A stretch of DNA of 64,000 bases from Porphyromonas gulae DSM 15663 (lineage in GTDB: Bacteria; Bacteroidota; Bacteroidia; Bacteroidales; Porphyromonadaceae). Below, piece by piece: positions 8,033-18,017 of this stretch. The stretch's first letter is position 1, and the number at the start of each line of letters is the position of its first letter. A program made the translations under genes and the position numbers. The notes beneath the pieces were generated by a model. It saw only the letters and a list, made by a program, of their open reading frames with translations. It was not told the DNA's origin and did no database searches. The stretch spans positions 9,437 through 73,436 of the forward strand of contig NZ_KB899150.1 of NCBI RefSeq assembly GCF_000378065.1. Direction: 5' to 3'.

Positions 8033-8614
8033 ATCCTATTCCGTTTAGTTGATTAATAATAGTTATCGAATTCTGAATGAAAAATTTCGTTTAGGAAGAT
8101 GTCAAAATAATTTTCAGAGCAGTGGCTGTATCCGAAGTGAATCAGGCAATGATTATCACCATCAGTAGCAAATGATACCGGATAAGACAAAATCTACAAC
8201 TTAATTTGTCCATAAGCTTGCTAATATCGGTTCCTTTTACGCAAATCTGATAAAAAATAATGTGAAAAGCAATTTTTTGTTGAATAAATTTATTCATTGT
8301 AAATCCCGGGGCTTGAGTAGCCGGCTTGGGGAGAAATCCCTTTGCAATTCATCATCATGGATTTCCTTCAATCTCCGGTGTAGGACGCCTCATAATCAAA
8401 GACATCATGGTGAGTGCAGGTGGTCTTGCCTCGTTGTATGGGATGTTCGGTACTATAATATGTTAGGGCCGAATAGATCGAATACGAACGACAGTGGGCT
8501 GTGCCGCAATGAACTTTCGCTACAGCCCTTTTTGAATTTGACAAAGGTGCCGACAGGGGAAATTCTATTTACTCTATAGCTACCGGTACGTGCTGAATAA
8601 GTCGGTAGCCGGAG
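8033..8614. other. Intergenic region with an isolated terminator
   Basis: Nearly 600 bases without a supportable gene. The left half is AT-rich and probably carries the promoter for the minus-strand gene. The right half (about 8300-8530) has more balanced composition and ends in a terminator-like hairpin at 8496-8533, so an unannotated small RNA is possible, but no clear promoter upstream of it was found. Confidence 0.4.
8496..8533 (+). terminator. Orphan intrinsic terminator-like hairpin
   Basis: GGGCTGT at 8496-8502 pairs with ACAGCCC at 8522-8528 and is followed by TTTTT. No plus-strand gene lies upstream, so it either ends a small RNA or is a decayed remnant. Confidence 0.5.
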
Positions 8615-8644
8615 TTGTCAAGGAGCAAATGATATTTATATTTG
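8615..8644 (+). promoter_or_regulatory. Bacteroidetes-type promoter of the AlkC/AlkD-like gene
   Basis: TTG at 8615-8617, a 19-bp spacer and TATATTTG at 8637-8644 match the -33/-7 consensus closely. The predicted start near 8651 excludes the longer reading frame that begins at 8646 and supports ATG 8748 as the translation start. Confidence 0.65.
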
Positions 8645-8747
8645 TTTGTATAAAAGGGGGAACCGATTAGGGAAAATAGACGTCAGAATCTCGATCTTCT
8701 TTGGAGTGCATCCAATGTTGCAGATTCTGAATTCAATATCGAACAAA

Positions 8748-9452
8748 ATGGCAACGACGTATAGTATTACCGAAATGTTCGGCCGGAATTTGGCCGAATT
8801 ATTATCAGATAAGATTATGATTGTATATCCCGATTTCGATCGGGATAGCTTCGTCCAAAGTGTTGAAAATCATGTCGTCGGGAAAACATATACCCGGCGA
8901 ATCTCCATCTTCGCCTCACTGTTGAAAGAGCATCTTCCGGAAGATTATGAGAGGGCTTTATCCGTTTTGACAGGTATTTTGGGAGAAGAAAATCCCAACG
9001 AAACGGGAATGTTTACCCATTACTATTGGATCATGCCTATCGGGAAATTTGTCCAAGAATACGGTCTCGACCACTTTGAGCTTTCCATCAATGCAATCGA
9101 AGAGGTAACCAAAAGAAATACAGGTGAATATGCTATTCGTCCCTACATTCGGAAGTATCCGGCCGAAACCCTGAAGAAGATGCAGCGATGGGCTGTGTCT
9201 CCTAATTTTCATCTAAGGAGACTGGCAAGTGAGGGCCTGCGTCCCAAGTTGCCTTGGGCAACCAAATTGGACACTTTCATCAACAATCCCGAACCGGTCT
9301 TCCAAATATTAGAGCTTTTGAAAGAGGACGAGATTTTGTTCGTCAAAAAATCAGTGGCCAACCACCTCACGGATTGGCTGAAAGTGAATAGGGAAGCGGT
9401 AAAACCTATTATAAATAGATGGAGGGCCTCACAGAACCAGCATACGCAGTAG
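8748..9452 (+). CDS. DNA alkylation repair (AlkC/AlkD-like) HEAT-repeat protein
   Basis: The product is 234 residues from ATG 8748; the promoter position rules out starts before about 8651. It looks like the AlkD/AlkC superfamily: an all-helical array with repeated helices and the segment YAIRPYIRKYPAETLKKMQRWAVSPN followed by LRRLASEGLRP, typical of this family. Members excise N3- and N7-alkylpurines by binding DNA on the concave HEAT surface. It stands alone in the accessory interval, with no repair genes next to it. Family assignment is fairly secure; substrate specificity is not. Confidence 0.75.
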   Translation: MATTYSITEMFGRNLAELLSDKIMIVYPDFDRDSFVQSVENHVVGKTYTRRISIFASLLKEHLPEDYERALSVLTGILGEENPNETGMFTHYYWIMPIGKFVQEYGLDHFELSINAIEEVTKRNTGEYAIRPYIRKYPAETLKKMQRWAVSPNFHLRRLASEGLRPKLPWATKLDTFINNPEPVFQILELLKEDEILFVKKSVANHLTDWLKVNREAVKPIINRWRASQNQHTQ

Positions 9453-9639
9453 ATCGTAAAACGAGCTACTCGAAAAATTGATGTTTGATAAATCCTATTC
9501 CTTTCTTACGGACACATATATCGAAGAAGTCTTCAGTAAGGAATATCGGTTTGGACTCATTCCTGATAAACACCTGTGGGAAAGCAGATGATAAGCCCGA
9601 TAAGGTGATATTGAAAGGGATTGAGATCCAATATTTAAT

Positions 9640-10251
9640 CTATTCGAATCGTATTGTGACGAGATAGTAATGGGGGATGCTAAAGTGTTCTCCTAACTTT
9701 TCGGGTGCAATACCCGATTGCACCACTTCGCAGTATGATCCGGAGCCGTCTTCATGAATTGTGGGAGTGATAATGGCGAAAATGGTATTTCGTTTATCGA
9801 GATCGACCGTTAATTCTTTTTCTTCACCGAAAAAATCTTTTACAGCATATTTGTCCGGATCATAGGGCAAGGTGGAGTAGAACTTTTGGCTTGCAAATTT
9901 TGCTCCTCTAATATAAGTTTTTAGTTTCCCTTCATTGATTTTGAAGAAAAACTTGATCGATTCATGCTCGGATTTGATCCGGAAATAGTCTGTTTCAGTA
10001 CCGTCAAACAGGGTAGAGGTATTCACCCGTTTCCCTTCTTTGTATTCTTCCAAATCTATTATATAAGATTTTCCTTTCAGTAGTTTTCCTTGAAAGGTCA
10101 GCTTTTCGACATAAATGTTTTCAAAGTCGATTATATCTTGAATCTCTTCATTTCCAATTCCATAATGGCTTGTTACTTTGACCATTTCTTGTGCCGACAG
10201 CTGTTGTGATATTGTGAAAAACAACAGCAAGAAACTGATTTTTAATTTCAT
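9640..10251 (-). CDS. Predicted secreted protein, unknown function
   Basis: The protein has 203 residues and opens with a clear signal peptide, MKLKISFLLLFFTISQQLSAQ, so it is exported to the periplasm or outer membrane. The remainder is rich in beta-prone, charged stretches, and there is no lipobox and no T9SS C-terminal domain that I can identify. Base composition is AT-rich compared with flanking core genes. It is monocistronic. No homologue is recognised, so no function is proposed. Confidence 0.7.
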   Translation of the reverse strand: MKLKISFLLLFFTISQQLSAQEMVKVTSHYGIGNEEIQDIIDFENIYVEKLTFQGKLLKGKSYIIDLEEYKEGKRVNTSTLFDGTETDYFRIKSEHESIKFFFKINEGKLKTYIRGAKFASQKFYSTLPYDPDKYAVKDFFGEEKELTVDLDKRNTIFAIITPTIHEDGSGSYCEVVQSGIAPEKLGEHFSIPHYYLVTIRFE

Positions 10252-10560
10252 ATATTGCTCTTATTAAAATAGGGGATAGTCGCTAATCAAATTCTTTTCT
10301 ATGATAGTGTAGCACTATACATTGTTATTTTGTTTTCATAAAGTAGCGTTTTGTTTGTTCATATCTTATTGATTGTCAACTGTTAAGAAATAAATAATTC
10401 GCTGCTTTTCAAGCATAATATCCACGTTCTTTGGGCGTTTACCACTAATCAGAAAACAAATTCATTGGCCTTTTCTTACATCGAACTGGCGTTTTTAAGA
10501 GATAACTATTTACTCAGATTGGACTGCAAGGGATTGTTTCTGAAAATACTAAGATGTCTT
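10252..10560. other. AT-rich intergenic region
   Basis: About 300 strongly AT-rich bases separate two minus-strand genes. They probably carry the promoter of the secreted-protein gene and the 3' end of the helicase/partner operon. No ORF, RNA or convincing terminator was found. Confidence 0.4.
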
Positions 10561-11217
10561 TTAAAGATTGAGATAGAGGCAGTCTGTTTTTAGATCATGT
10601 AGGTCTTTGAACTGATCTTGCGTCATTAAGTTTTGTAAACCAAGTTTAAATGTTCCACCTTGAGAATAGTTTATGTCAATATGATATCTGGGATGTAGAT
10701 TGCCATTTGCATTTTGTGGATCATGATCATAGCGCACATATGCTGGCTCATACTGAAGAATCTCTTCTATCAAAGTTACACCGATTTCTTGTTGTTCACT
10801 GCTTCGAAAGGGTTCTTCCTCAGTTATATAGTCATACCATAAGTCACTGAACGATATCCATCTATTTTGTTTAACCGAGTTATCATTAAGGATTTCCCTT
10901 ACAGCCGAGAGCTCTTTATAACTTATCTCTTCTCCCTTTCTATTATAAATTGAAACAGATGCTTCTTCTCTCTCTTCAATATGGAAGGGATAGAAAACGC
11001 TCGCATATTTATTGGAATTATAGAATACGAAGAGACGGGCCATTTTGTCGATAACCACATGCACATATGGTTTGTCATGAATACAAGGATTCCCCCCTAA
11101 AAGACATTCTGTCACTTCAACGATTAGATGAATATAGTCTATTTGAGAGCGAATAGGCCTTTCTAATAGCCTCTCTTTCATATATCCAGGAATTCCACTG
11201 CTGAAAGACTTCATCAC
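10561..11217 (-). CDS. Helicase partner protein, unknown function (possibly DUF2290-like)
   Basis: This 218-residue protein is coupled to the SF1 helicase: its ATGATG start at 11217 overlaps the helicase stop in an ATGA junction. The C-terminal third contains a distinctive block, VRYDHDPQNANG then HPRYHIDINY, with a conserved-looking His-Pro...His pattern reminiscent of DUF2290-type proteins, an assignment from memory and tentative. There is no signal peptide or membrane segment, so it acts in the cytoplasm. The constant pairing with a helicase, AT-rich composition and island location suggest a two-gene nucleic-acid-directed module, perhaps phage defence. The biochemical role is unknown. Confidence 0.75.
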   Translation of the reverse strand: MMKSFSSGIPGYMKERLLERPIRSQIDYIHLIVEVTECLLGGNPCIHDKPYVHVVIDKMARLFVFYNSNKYASVFYPFHIEEREEASVSIYNRKGEEISYKELSAVREILNDNSVKQNRWISFSDLWYDYITEEEPFRSSEQQEIGVTLIEEILQYEPAYVRYDHDPQNANGNLHPRYHIDINYSQGGTFKLGLQNLMTQDQFKDLHDLKTDCLYLNL

Positions 11218-13214
11218 ACATACTTTTTATTGGCATCAACCCATTCTTCTAGCTTATCGTCTTCCCATCCTTCGACTCTTGGGAGCTGACGAAGCATCTG
11301 TCTCAGATTTTCTTGTGCCGAATCAGGTATCTCACATCGATCAAATATTGTTTTTAGTCGATCATCCAAGGACAGAAGACGGATACTATCTCTAAATCGA
11401 GTCTGTATTTGCTCCTTCTCTGCACTACTTGGCTCTTTGATGACCATCTCTTTATCAAGATGTATCTGATCCCATCCTTCTTTCATCTCTGAGCAGAGTG
11501 CTGTTTGGGTAATGAGATAAGATTGTATAAATGATCTAGTGAGCATCGTATATAAAGCATTACGATAAATAATGCTGTTTCTTATTTCTCTAGTAACGCA
11601 GATGACGAAAGGAAATTCTAACCCCTTAACATTATTTCGATTACTTATCAAAAGTTTGTGAGGCTCTCTTTGTTTGGACTCATAAGCCTTATTTACCTCC
11701 CACTGAAAGGATTCATAAACTTCAGCTTCTATAGAAGATGCCAGTTCATAGATGTACTGCTCCGTATCGAGAAATATTATTCCTATGTCCTCTGGAAGTA
11801 CAGTTGGGTGTTCTTCTTTAATCTCTTTAATAATATCTACAATAGCTAAAGAAATAATATCTACAATAGCTAAAGAAGGAGCTGTATCCACTTGTTTCAT
11901 ACGGACACTCTCAAAAGAATTATCCAAATCTTCGAATCTCCTAATCGGCTCTCTTGTAAGATGATACTCACCATTAACTACAGAGACTTCATAGCCACAA
12001 TCCTCCCATTCTTTCTTTTCTAACCATCTAAGCTTGTGTTGCTCAAACAATCCCATTCCTAATGCATGGGCAAACATTAGAGTTTTAGGGTCTGTTCGAT
12101 AGCACTTTCCAAGTAAGAAGTCTGGAGTAATATCTCTTGATATATTTTCATCGAATATGCTTTGAAATATATCTCCTGCCACATACACGGTCTTCTCTGT
12201 AACGGTCTCACAAAGTTCTATAAACTGAGAGGGAAAATCTTGACTCTCATCTACAAACATGTAAGTAAAGGCATAAAGCTGCTCCTCTTTTTGTGTGATT
12301 TGTTCTTTCGCCAATTTACAAGCACTCTCAAAAGACATTGATCTAAGCGAATAAAATGGAAGGCCATAAAATTCACATATGTATCGATATGCTCCCGAGT
12401 TTTCATCACGAGCACTCCCCCAAGCATTGACACACCATAGCCGCTTCCTCCATTCTATCTGTTGTTCAACCTTCATGAAGTTGAAAAACTGAGGAATCCT
12501 TGTACTTATTTCTGTTGCAAGAATCTTGTTATGACATGTGAAACAAATTTTAGCATTCTCGTCTTCGGTATAAAGTTCTTTTAGTTTGTGAAGAAGCAAT
12601 TCTGTTTTTCCTGTCCCTGATAATCCTTGTATCCGAATCGTTTTTTTCTTTGGAGTTTCATATATGAATCTCGTTTGATCTGCATCAAATAATTGTATCT
12701 TTTGTTTAACCTTGTCTAAGGTTGTCTCAGGCACATTACTTTTAACTCTTTCAATATCATTGATACTACCGATCAAAAGAGAAATCAGGAGGTCAACATC
12801 TTTTATATCAGATGGATCTTTCAAAGAAAGGTCATCCCAAAATTGAATCACATCCGTTATAGGGGCTTCATGTACAGAAATTAGACGATCCTTCCAAACT
12901 CTGGGCCTTCCCAAAGCCCCCTTATAATCGTATCTATCTGAAATATATCCGATATCCTCGATAATATCTTCCACATGCTCATTGAATTGCTCTGACTCTG
13001 CTTCAGGAATCTTGAGAATCGCAATGCGATGCTTGGGCCTGAGAACAATTAAGGCCATCCCCTTTGGATAATTATCATATTTCTTTTGTTCCGCCAAGGG
13101 TCTATCCAGCACATATATCAGAGCCTTGTTGGTAGTCGCATATTCCTCAACTTGAGCGACAAACTCAGGCTTATTGACATCTAACTGAAGCTGTAAGTAA
13201 AAATAGTTACTCAT
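11214..13214 (-). CDS. UvrD/REP-like superfamily 1 helicase
   Basis: The product is 666 residues from ATG 13214; an in-frame ATG at 13274 gives an unlikely extension. A roughly 190-residue N-terminal domain of unknown type precedes an SF1 helicase core. Motif I is GLSGTGKTEL (about 197-206), Ia FTCHNK, II FVDESQDFP (320-328), III VAGDIFQS (345-352), IV CYRTDP, V NVKGLEFPFVICV (527-539) and VI YTMLTRS. It should unwind or translocate on nucleic acid using ATP. Residues 446-461 are a perfect tandem repeat of SLAIVDII. The gene is AT-rich and its stop overlaps the start of the partner gene by ATGA. It resembles stand-alone helicases found in defence islands rather than housekeeping UvrD or Rep. 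Confidence 0.85.
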   Translation of the reverse strand: MSNYFYLQLQLDVNKPEFVAQVEEYATTNKALIYVLDRPLAEQKKYDNYPKGMALIVLRPKHRIAILKIPEAESEQFNEHVEDIIEDIGYISDRYDYKGALGRPRVWKDRLISVHEAPITDVIQFWDDLSLKDPSDIKDVDLLISLLIGSINDIERVKSNVPETTLDKVKQKIQLFDADQTRFIYETPKKKTIRIQGLSGTGKTELLLHKLKELYTEDENAKICFTCHNKILATEISTRIPQFFNFMKVEQQIEWRKRLWCVNAWGSARDENSGAYRYICEFYGLPFYSLRSMSFESACKLAKEQITQKEEQLYAFTYMFVDESQDFPSQFIELCETVTEKTVYVAGDIFQSIFDENISRDITPDFLLGKCYRTDPKTLMFAHALGMGLFEQHKLRWLEKKEWEDCGYEVSVVNGEYHLTREPIRRFEDLDNSFESVRMKQVDTAPSLAIVDIISLAIVDIIKEIKEEHPTVLPEDIGIIFLDTEQYIYELASSIEAEVYESFQWEVNKAYESKQREPHKLLISNRNNVKGLEFPFVICVTREIRNSIIYRNALYTMLTRSFIQSYLITQTALCSEMKEGWDQIHLDKEMVIKEPSSAEKEQIQTRFRDSIRLLSLDDRLKTIFDRCEIPDSAQENLRQMLRQLPRVEGWEDDKLEEWVDANKKYV
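11829..11876. repeat. 24-bp perfect tandem duplication inside the helicase gene
   Basis: Two identical 24-base copies at 11829-11852 and 11853-11876 add eight codons in frame (SLAIVDII twice). The insertion lies between motifs IV and V and does not break the frame. It looks like replication slippage and may vary between strains. Confidence 0.9.
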
Positions 13215-13342
13215 TATCTGTGATATTTTATGGATGAAAAAGCTAAAAAGACTATGCAGACATTGATGCGGCAAAGATAATCATTCGATCAATCCAGAAC
13301 CATGCATCCTAAATTTCAGGTCCAAGTATTTAGCATCAAAGG

Positions 13343-13903
13343 TATATTGCACTTGATACTTGAATATGTACGCACGCGAATTGAGCTTGTCAGTCAGTAC
13401 CATTACTCGAGAGATTAAGCGTAACAGAACAGCGTCTCGCAAAGTCTACAATCCATGCTTTGCCCAAGAGCTAGCCGATGGGCACAAAGACCAAGTGCGC
13501 CACAAGAAGCGTGTCCCGGAGCACCTGAAGAGGAGGACTCTAACCCTTCTAAAGGAGAAGTAATGGTCTCCTATGCAAATCTCAGGATTCTTCAATCTAG
13601 AGGGTAAAAGGCTCTCTCACGAAATGATATACAAGTAGATTCGTGCAGATAAGGACAACAAAGGCTGCCTCTATAAGCATTGTCGTCATAAGCTTAAACA
13701 TCGTTCTCGTCCTGTTGGTAGAGTATGTAATATTCCAGGAAGATTTAGCATTCACGAAAAGCCAGAAGAGGCTAATGGAGAGAGAGCGTATTGGAGATAC
13801 GCATTGCGAATTTATAGAGTTTCCGGGAAAAATCACCCTCCGGTACGATTTCTTTTGTGGGAAGATGGTAGAAGGCAAAAATGTATGTCACAGTCAAAAA
13901 TGA
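13343..13903 (+). pseudogene. Decayed IS30-family transposase
   Basis: The N-terminal helix-turn-helix is readable as LSLSVSTITREIKRNRTASR. After a TAA at 13561 the same frame continues with WSPMQISGFFNLEGKRLSHE, then a TAG at 13636 and IRADKDNKGCLYKHCRHKLK, all matching the IS30 order (WSPEQI, SHETIY, IRADK). Around 13780 the frame shifts and GERIGDTHCEFIE corresponds to the GDWE catalytic region. The downstream DDE part is lost. At least two stops and one frameshift make it non-functional. No flanking terminal repeats were recognised. Confidence 0.8.
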
Positions 13904-14318
13904 CATCCTACAGAAAATATGAAATAAGTGGTTGATTCATAGCACTTTGTTTATTGACCAAAGAAAGCTCAAAATACTCCTGAAGCAAACTATATAGTTT
14001 GGTCAAACTAAACTATATACTTTGGTGAAACTAAACTATATAGTTTGGTGCAACCGAACTATATACTTTGGTCGAACCAAACTATATACTTTGATAAAGC
14101 CAAACTATATACTTTGGTTTGGCCATGGTTTTCAGCCTCTGTGGCAATGTCCAAAAGGGAGTTGGGGAAACGATGCAATTTCTTCCTAAACACTTCTAAC
14201 ACAATCACTTCTGTCTTTCGTAATTATGCTGATAGGGATCATTGGCTCTCGGCTTTTATTTGGGAAGATTGTCGGGATAGGGACAGGAGGAAAAATATCC
14301 GATGAGGACAAAAGAAAA
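13904..14318. other. Intergenic region containing the 23-bp minisatellite
   Basis: Apart from the tandem array at 13987-14124 this 415-base gap holds no supportable gene. The short frames crossing it are low-complexity and driven by the repeats. Confidence 0.5.
13987..14124. repeat. 23-bp tandem repeat array, six units (BrickBuilt-type minisatellite)
   Basis: Units start at 13987, 14010, 14033, 14056, 14079 and 14102, exactly 23 bases apart with no spacers. The shared core is AACTATATA(C/G)TTTGGT followed by a variable AAC-type tail. Some copies contain the palindrome AAACTATATAGTTT. This period and spacerless layout match the published BrickBuilt MITE minisatellite of P. gingivalis, whose segments show bidirectional promoter activity (literature, from memory). 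I could not define the leader and tail inverted repeats. It is not a CRISPR, as there are no spacers. Confidence 0.85.
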
Positions 14319-14353
14319 AGGTGCAAACTGCATCGACTGCCGGTTTGCACCTT
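14319..14353 (-). terminator. Terminator of tRNA-Ala (bidirectional)
   Basis: AAGGTGCAAAC at 14319-14329 pairs with GTTTGCACCTT at 14343-14353. On the minus strand the stem is followed by TTTTTCTTTT, and on the plus strand by CTTTTTT. It lies 10 bases from the tRNA-Ala 3' end. Confidence 0.8.
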
Positions 14354-14359
14354 CTTTTT

Positions 14360-14436
14360 TGGTGGAGTATAGCGGACTCGAACCGCTCACCTCGACACTG
14401 CCAGTGTCGCGCTCTAGCCAGATGAGCTAATACCCC
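14360..14436 (-). tRNA. tRNA-Ala (anticodon GGC), CCA encoded
   Basis: The minus strand folds as acceptor GGGGTAT with ATACTCC (one G-U pair), discriminator A and an encoded CCA at 14362-14360. The D-arm is AGCTCATCTGGCTAGAGC, the anticodon loop CTGGCAG with GGC at plus-strand 14400-14402, and the T-arm GAGCGGTTCGAGTCCGCT. It closes the AT-rich accessory interval that opened at tRNA-Phe. Confidence 0.96.
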
Positions 14437-14491
14437 ATTGGTTTATTGCGCTGCAAAGATAAGGAGTTTTCTCTATTGACCAAATATCGCA

Positions 14492-14887
14492 CTACCGTTC
14501 TTTGCCGAATGTAATGAACTTATTGGCAAGGAAATTGATAATGGTGAAAAAGGCCATTCCTATCAGGTGGTTGTAATACTTGTCGTAGGAGGTGGAGTAT
14601 TCGTTGAGCCACATCAAAAGTCCGTATTGGAGTGCATAGCATATTACGAACATAAGGATGAAGGGTACGAATGTCTGCCTCCAAGAGGTCCGGCTCCGGA
14701 ATGTCCATTTACGATTCCAAATGAAGCTATTGATGAGTCCTGCTATATAACCGATGAGGTTGGCCGGCCCGTCTTTCATGCCGGCTACCTTGAGCAGCAG
14801 GAAGATTACAATCATGGAAATGAGCGTATTGGATACGCCTACGATACCATATTTAATTAGTTGCAGGAAGGTCGTTTTCTTCGGCAT
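14492..14887 (-). CDS. GtrA-like membrane protein
   Basis: This 131-residue protein has the four-helix GtrA/DPMS layout: helices near residues 10-32, 42-58, 72-92 and 103-122. It contains the family signatures KYGIVGVSNTL, GYIAGLINSFIWNRKWTF and NFLANKFITF. GtrA proteins are small inner-membrane proteins linked to flipping or supplying polyprenyl-phosphate sugars. The GT2 polyprenol-phosphate transferase gene a few genes upstream is a natural partner. Its start overlaps the preceding gene by 35 bases, which implies translational coupling. Confidence 0.9.
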   Translation of the reverse strand: MPKKTTFLQLIKYGIVGVSNTLISMIVIFLLLKVAGMKDGPANLIGYIAGLINSFIWNRKWTFRSRTSWRQTFVPFILMFVICYALQYGLLMWLNEYSTSYDKYYNHLIGMAFFTIINFLANKFITFGKER

Positions 14888-15608
14888 ATTTCTTCAGAGC
14901 TACTTGGGCACCCTGTGGGGTAAGCAGTTGGGTATTGGTGATGATAAATGTGGTGGACAGAAAGTGGCCGAACTGATTGCACTCGGCGATGAAGGATGAG
15001 AAGAAGTTTCTCAGATCATAGTTGATCGGGACAAGGAAGGTCAGGAGCAGATAGTTGCTGTGCATCTCCAGTCGTTCTATTTCTCCGGATGCTTTGCCGA
15101 TACGATATAGCAACTCCTTCTCTATCAGTTCTTCCTGATAGCGTTCGAAGTCTTGCAATTTGTCCGTATGGAGAAAGGCCATGAAGCGCATCATGCCATC
15201 ATGGCCGCCCAGACCACTAGTTATGACCAGTTGCTTCTCATCTACCAGATCGGACAGGATACCTATGCGAGCTTCCAGCTGGGCCATCAAAGCCCAAGGC
15301 CTCATTGAGTCGGGAGCGGATTCGAGATAGCGTTCGATAATCCTGAATACTGTGATATTGCCTGTGATGGCAAGGCGGAGCAGAGTCATTTTCTTGATGT
15401 CGTCCGAAAGTATAGGATCGAACAATAGCTGCTCTGCATCTTGGACTTCGTTCTCGCTAAGCTGTATGCCACGTCTGCGCATCTCTGCCGACAAACGGAA
15501 ATAAGAGGCTTGCAATTCTATCGGTATAGGCTCATCAAGCTGATGGACGTGTTTGAGAGCTTCTTCCGACAGGCCTTCGAGCGGTGATTGCTGTCTTTCT
15601 TCTTCCAT
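14853..15608 (-). CDS. Conserved hypothetical cytoplasmic protein
   Basis: A 251-residue, mostly helical and acidic protein with no signal peptide or membrane segments. It is unrecognised. A readable central segment, ALMAQLEARIGILSDLVDE then ITSGLGGHDGMMRF, looks like a conserved Bacteroidetes domain. It overlaps the gtrA-like gene by 35 bases and lies 166 bases after dihydroorotase on the same strand. Codon use matches neighbouring core genes, so it is probably an old resident. Confidence 0.75.
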   Translation of the reverse strand: MEEERQQSPLEGLSEEALKHVHQLDEPIPIELQASYFRLSAEMRRRGIQLSENEVQDAEQLLFDPILSDDIKKMTLLRLAITGNITVFRIIERYLESAPDSMRPWALMAQLEARIGILSDLVDEKQLVITSGLGGHDGMMRFMAFLHTDKLQDFERYQEELIEKELLYRIGKASGEIERLEMHSNYLLLTFLVPINYDLRNFFSSFIAECNQFGHFLSTTFIITNTQLLTPQGAQVALKKYAEENDLPATN

Positions 15609-15774
15609 GAGGATTGAGGGGCGAATGTTATACTGTAGCCGTAACCTGTTTAGAAGATGCTTATGGACTTGATCGCCATATTCGATACATCAACTGTCCG
15701 GCGTGAGCAATGATAGGCAAAGATTAGACAATATGCAAAACAAAACGGTACGACAAGAGAAGAATACGATTCTT

Positions 15775-17872
<2,098 letters not shown>

Positions 17873-18017
17873 CGTGTACTTTCTCCGAGTTCGTTTGCTG
17901 AACATCTAATCGGCATAGCCGGCACTCCTTTGCCACAAAGATACGAACTTTGATATACGCAAACACCTTATTCCAAAGCTTTTGCACATTGTCCTCGTTC
18001 CCGAATGAGGCCTTTCG

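Noticed and set aside
9485-9667. 60-codon ORF after the AlkC/AlkD-like gene
   Set aside because: No ribosome site or protein-like features, and it overlaps the end of the opposite-strand secreted-protein gene.
13987-14124. CRISPR array
   Set aside because: Units are contiguous with no unique spacers, and no cas genes are in the window.
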